Source: an uncultured Eubacteriales bacterium
Lineage (GTDB): Bacteria; Bacillota; Clostridia; Eubacteriales; Anaerofustaceae
NCBI GenBank assembly: GCA_902796565.1
Contig: CADBPP010000271.1
Coordinates: 1-5,399, forward strand
Reading direction: 5' to 3'
DNA length: 5,399 nucleotides
Part shown: one piece after another, positions 4,569-5,399 of the stretch
Numbering within the stretch: position 1 is the first letter of the stretch
How the letters are laid out: each line of letters begins with the position of its first letter
Position numbers and translations under genes: made by a program
The notes under the pieces: model-generated
Databases searched by the model: none
The model's input: the letters and a program-made list of their open reading frames with translations, nothing else
Told to the model about the DNA's origin: nothing

Positions 4569-5399
4569 ATGGAAATGAATCCGGAGACCCTAAAGCTCAA
4601 TAAGATGTTTGAAGACATCTATGATCTGAAGCCGACACAAAGAGTCCCCATCATGTGGAGCGCAGACAACGCGTTCTGCCTTGATTTTACCGGTGCCAAT
4701 CTCAGAACGGACCAGTATGATATCGACAAGAATCTTGAAGCCATCGAGAAGGTCACAGCCCTCTTCGACACGGACGTCGTCGCGGGCGTCATGCTCAGGA
4801 TCCCCGCTCTTTACAAGGTACTGGGCGCGAGAAACTTCGTTATGGGAGCTGATGGCTTCATACAGCATCCGAACATCCACGGCATGGAAGTGGAAGACTA
4901 TGACGATCTTATCAAGGATCCCTACAAGACCATCTGGGACAAGGTGTTCCCGAGACTTTACGGCGAGATCGAAAAGGGCGGCTATGACGCCATGAGAGCA
5001 GCCGCGAGAAGTTTCTTCATCTTCTTTACCACGATGGGCAAACTTGGCGGAGGATATGCCGGGATCGCTAACAAGCTGGGCAAGTCCACATATTCACTGG
5101 CTGCCGGAGCGGCGTGCGTGCCCTTTGATACCCTCTGCGACCAGCTGAGATCCTTCACCGGCATCATGGCCGATATCAGACGTATACCCCAGAAGGTCAT
5201 CGATGCCTGCGACGCGCTGGTGCCATTCATGCTCAAGGCGGGAATAAGTCAGGATTCCAGCAAGTATGTCCGTACCTTTATTCCTCTTCACATGGGACCC
5301 TACATGAAACCGAAAGATTTCGAGAAGTTCTACTGGCCCAGCTTCAAGGCATTCGTTGAAGGACTGGATGCAGCGGGCACAGCAGCGAACATCTTCGTG
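4569..5399 (+). CDS. Uroporphyrinogen decarboxylase (URO-D) superfamily protein, likely corrinoid/methyl-transfer type (3' truncated by window edge)
   Basis: The reading frame is open from ATG 4569 to the last base (277 residues seen); family members are usually about 350-420, so the C-terminus is missing. AGGAGG at 4557-4562 lies 6 bases before the ATG; a second in-frame ATG at 4575 is less well placed. Family-like segments are QRVPIMW (24-30), AACVPFDTLCDQLRSFTGIMADIRRIP, and FIPLHMGPYMKPKDFEKFYWPSFKAF near the right edge, which resembles the P-L-H-x-G-P...F-Y-W-P stretch of anaerobe URO-D-like proteins. The R-Q-A-G-R motif of true HemE near the N-terminus is absent, so haem synthesis is unlikely. 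Relatives include MtaA/MtbA-like methyl-transfer enzymes acting with corrinoid proteins, but the zinc-ligand region is outside the window, so the substrate cannot be named. Arginine codons are mainly AGA (8 of 11). It has its own promoter. Confidence 0.8.
   Translation, partial: MEMNPETLKLNKMFEDIYDLKPTQRVPIMWSADNAFCLDFTGANLRTDQYDIDKNLEAIEKVTALFDTDVVAGVMLRIPALYKVLGARNFVMGADGFIQHPNIHGMEVEDYDDLIKDPYKTIWDKVFPRLYGEIEKGGYDAMRAAARSFFIFFTTMGKLGGGYAGIANKLGKSTYSLAAGAACVPFDTLCDQLRSFTGIMADIRRIPQKVIDACDALVPFMLKAGISQDSSKYVRTFIPLHMGPYMKPKDFEKFYWPSFKAFVEGLDAAGTAANIFV

Noticed and set aside
4569..5399. HemE (true uroporphyrinogen decarboxylase)
   Set aside because: The N-terminal R-Q-A-G-R substrate motif is absent, and the visible sequence is closer to the URO-D-like methyl-transfer group of anaerobes.

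Overview
The window reads as a chromosomal segment of an anaerobic Gram-positive bacterium, most likely a member of the Clostridia. The grounds are a GlpA-like/GlpB-like/DUF1667 oxidoreductase cluster of the clostridial and thermotogal type, a lipoprotein VanY-type peptidase acting on peptidoglycan, strong AGGAGG-type ribosome binding sites, AT-rich promoters between fairly GC-rich genes, and a URO-D-superfamily protein of the kind common in anaerobes. Arginine codons lean strongly to AGG/AGA, and ATA is common for isoleucine. A rumen or gut clostridium would fit, but family-level placement is a guess. All eight genes lie on the + strand.

Region 1 (2-2439) is a tightly packed operon cut by the left edge. 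It holds the C-terminal part of a GlpA-like FAD oxidoreductase ending in a four-cysteine [2Fe-2S] (BFD-like) domain, a GlpB-like FAD/NAD(P) oxidoreductase, a small five-cysteine DUF1667 protein, and a TrmO/TsaA-type tRNA methyltransferase. Each junction overlaps (8 bp, 1 bp and 4 bp), so the genes are probably translationally coupled. The first three probably form one dehydrogenase complex, with glycerol-3-phosphate as the likeliest substrate. The TrmO-like gene is an unexpected passenger and carries non-consensus residues in both of its signature motifs.

Region 2 (2440-4459) starts with a 76-82 bp AT-rich gap carrying a 7-bp inverted repeat around a weak promoter-like sequence. It then holds a MORN-repeat protein, a LURP-one-related (tubby-fold) protein with a serine-homopolymer tail, and a VanY-like lipoprotein D,D-carboxypeptidase. 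Gaps are 20 and 40 bp with no internal terminator. The region closes with a clear rho-independent terminator. MORN and tubby-like folds are both linked to membrane lipids in other systems, so this trio may be a small membrane/envelope module. That link is inference.

Region 3 (4460-5399) has an AT-rich intergenic stretch with a well-spaced sigma-A-type promoter and a strong ribosome binding site. It drives a URO-D-superfamily protein (not a classical HemE) that runs off the right edge. Its arginine codon choice (mostly AGA) differs from the AGG preference of the left-hand operon.

No RNA gene, CRISPR array, insertion sequence, phage gene or attachment site was seen. The strongest candidate for something undescribed is the MORN/LOR/VanY gene group.
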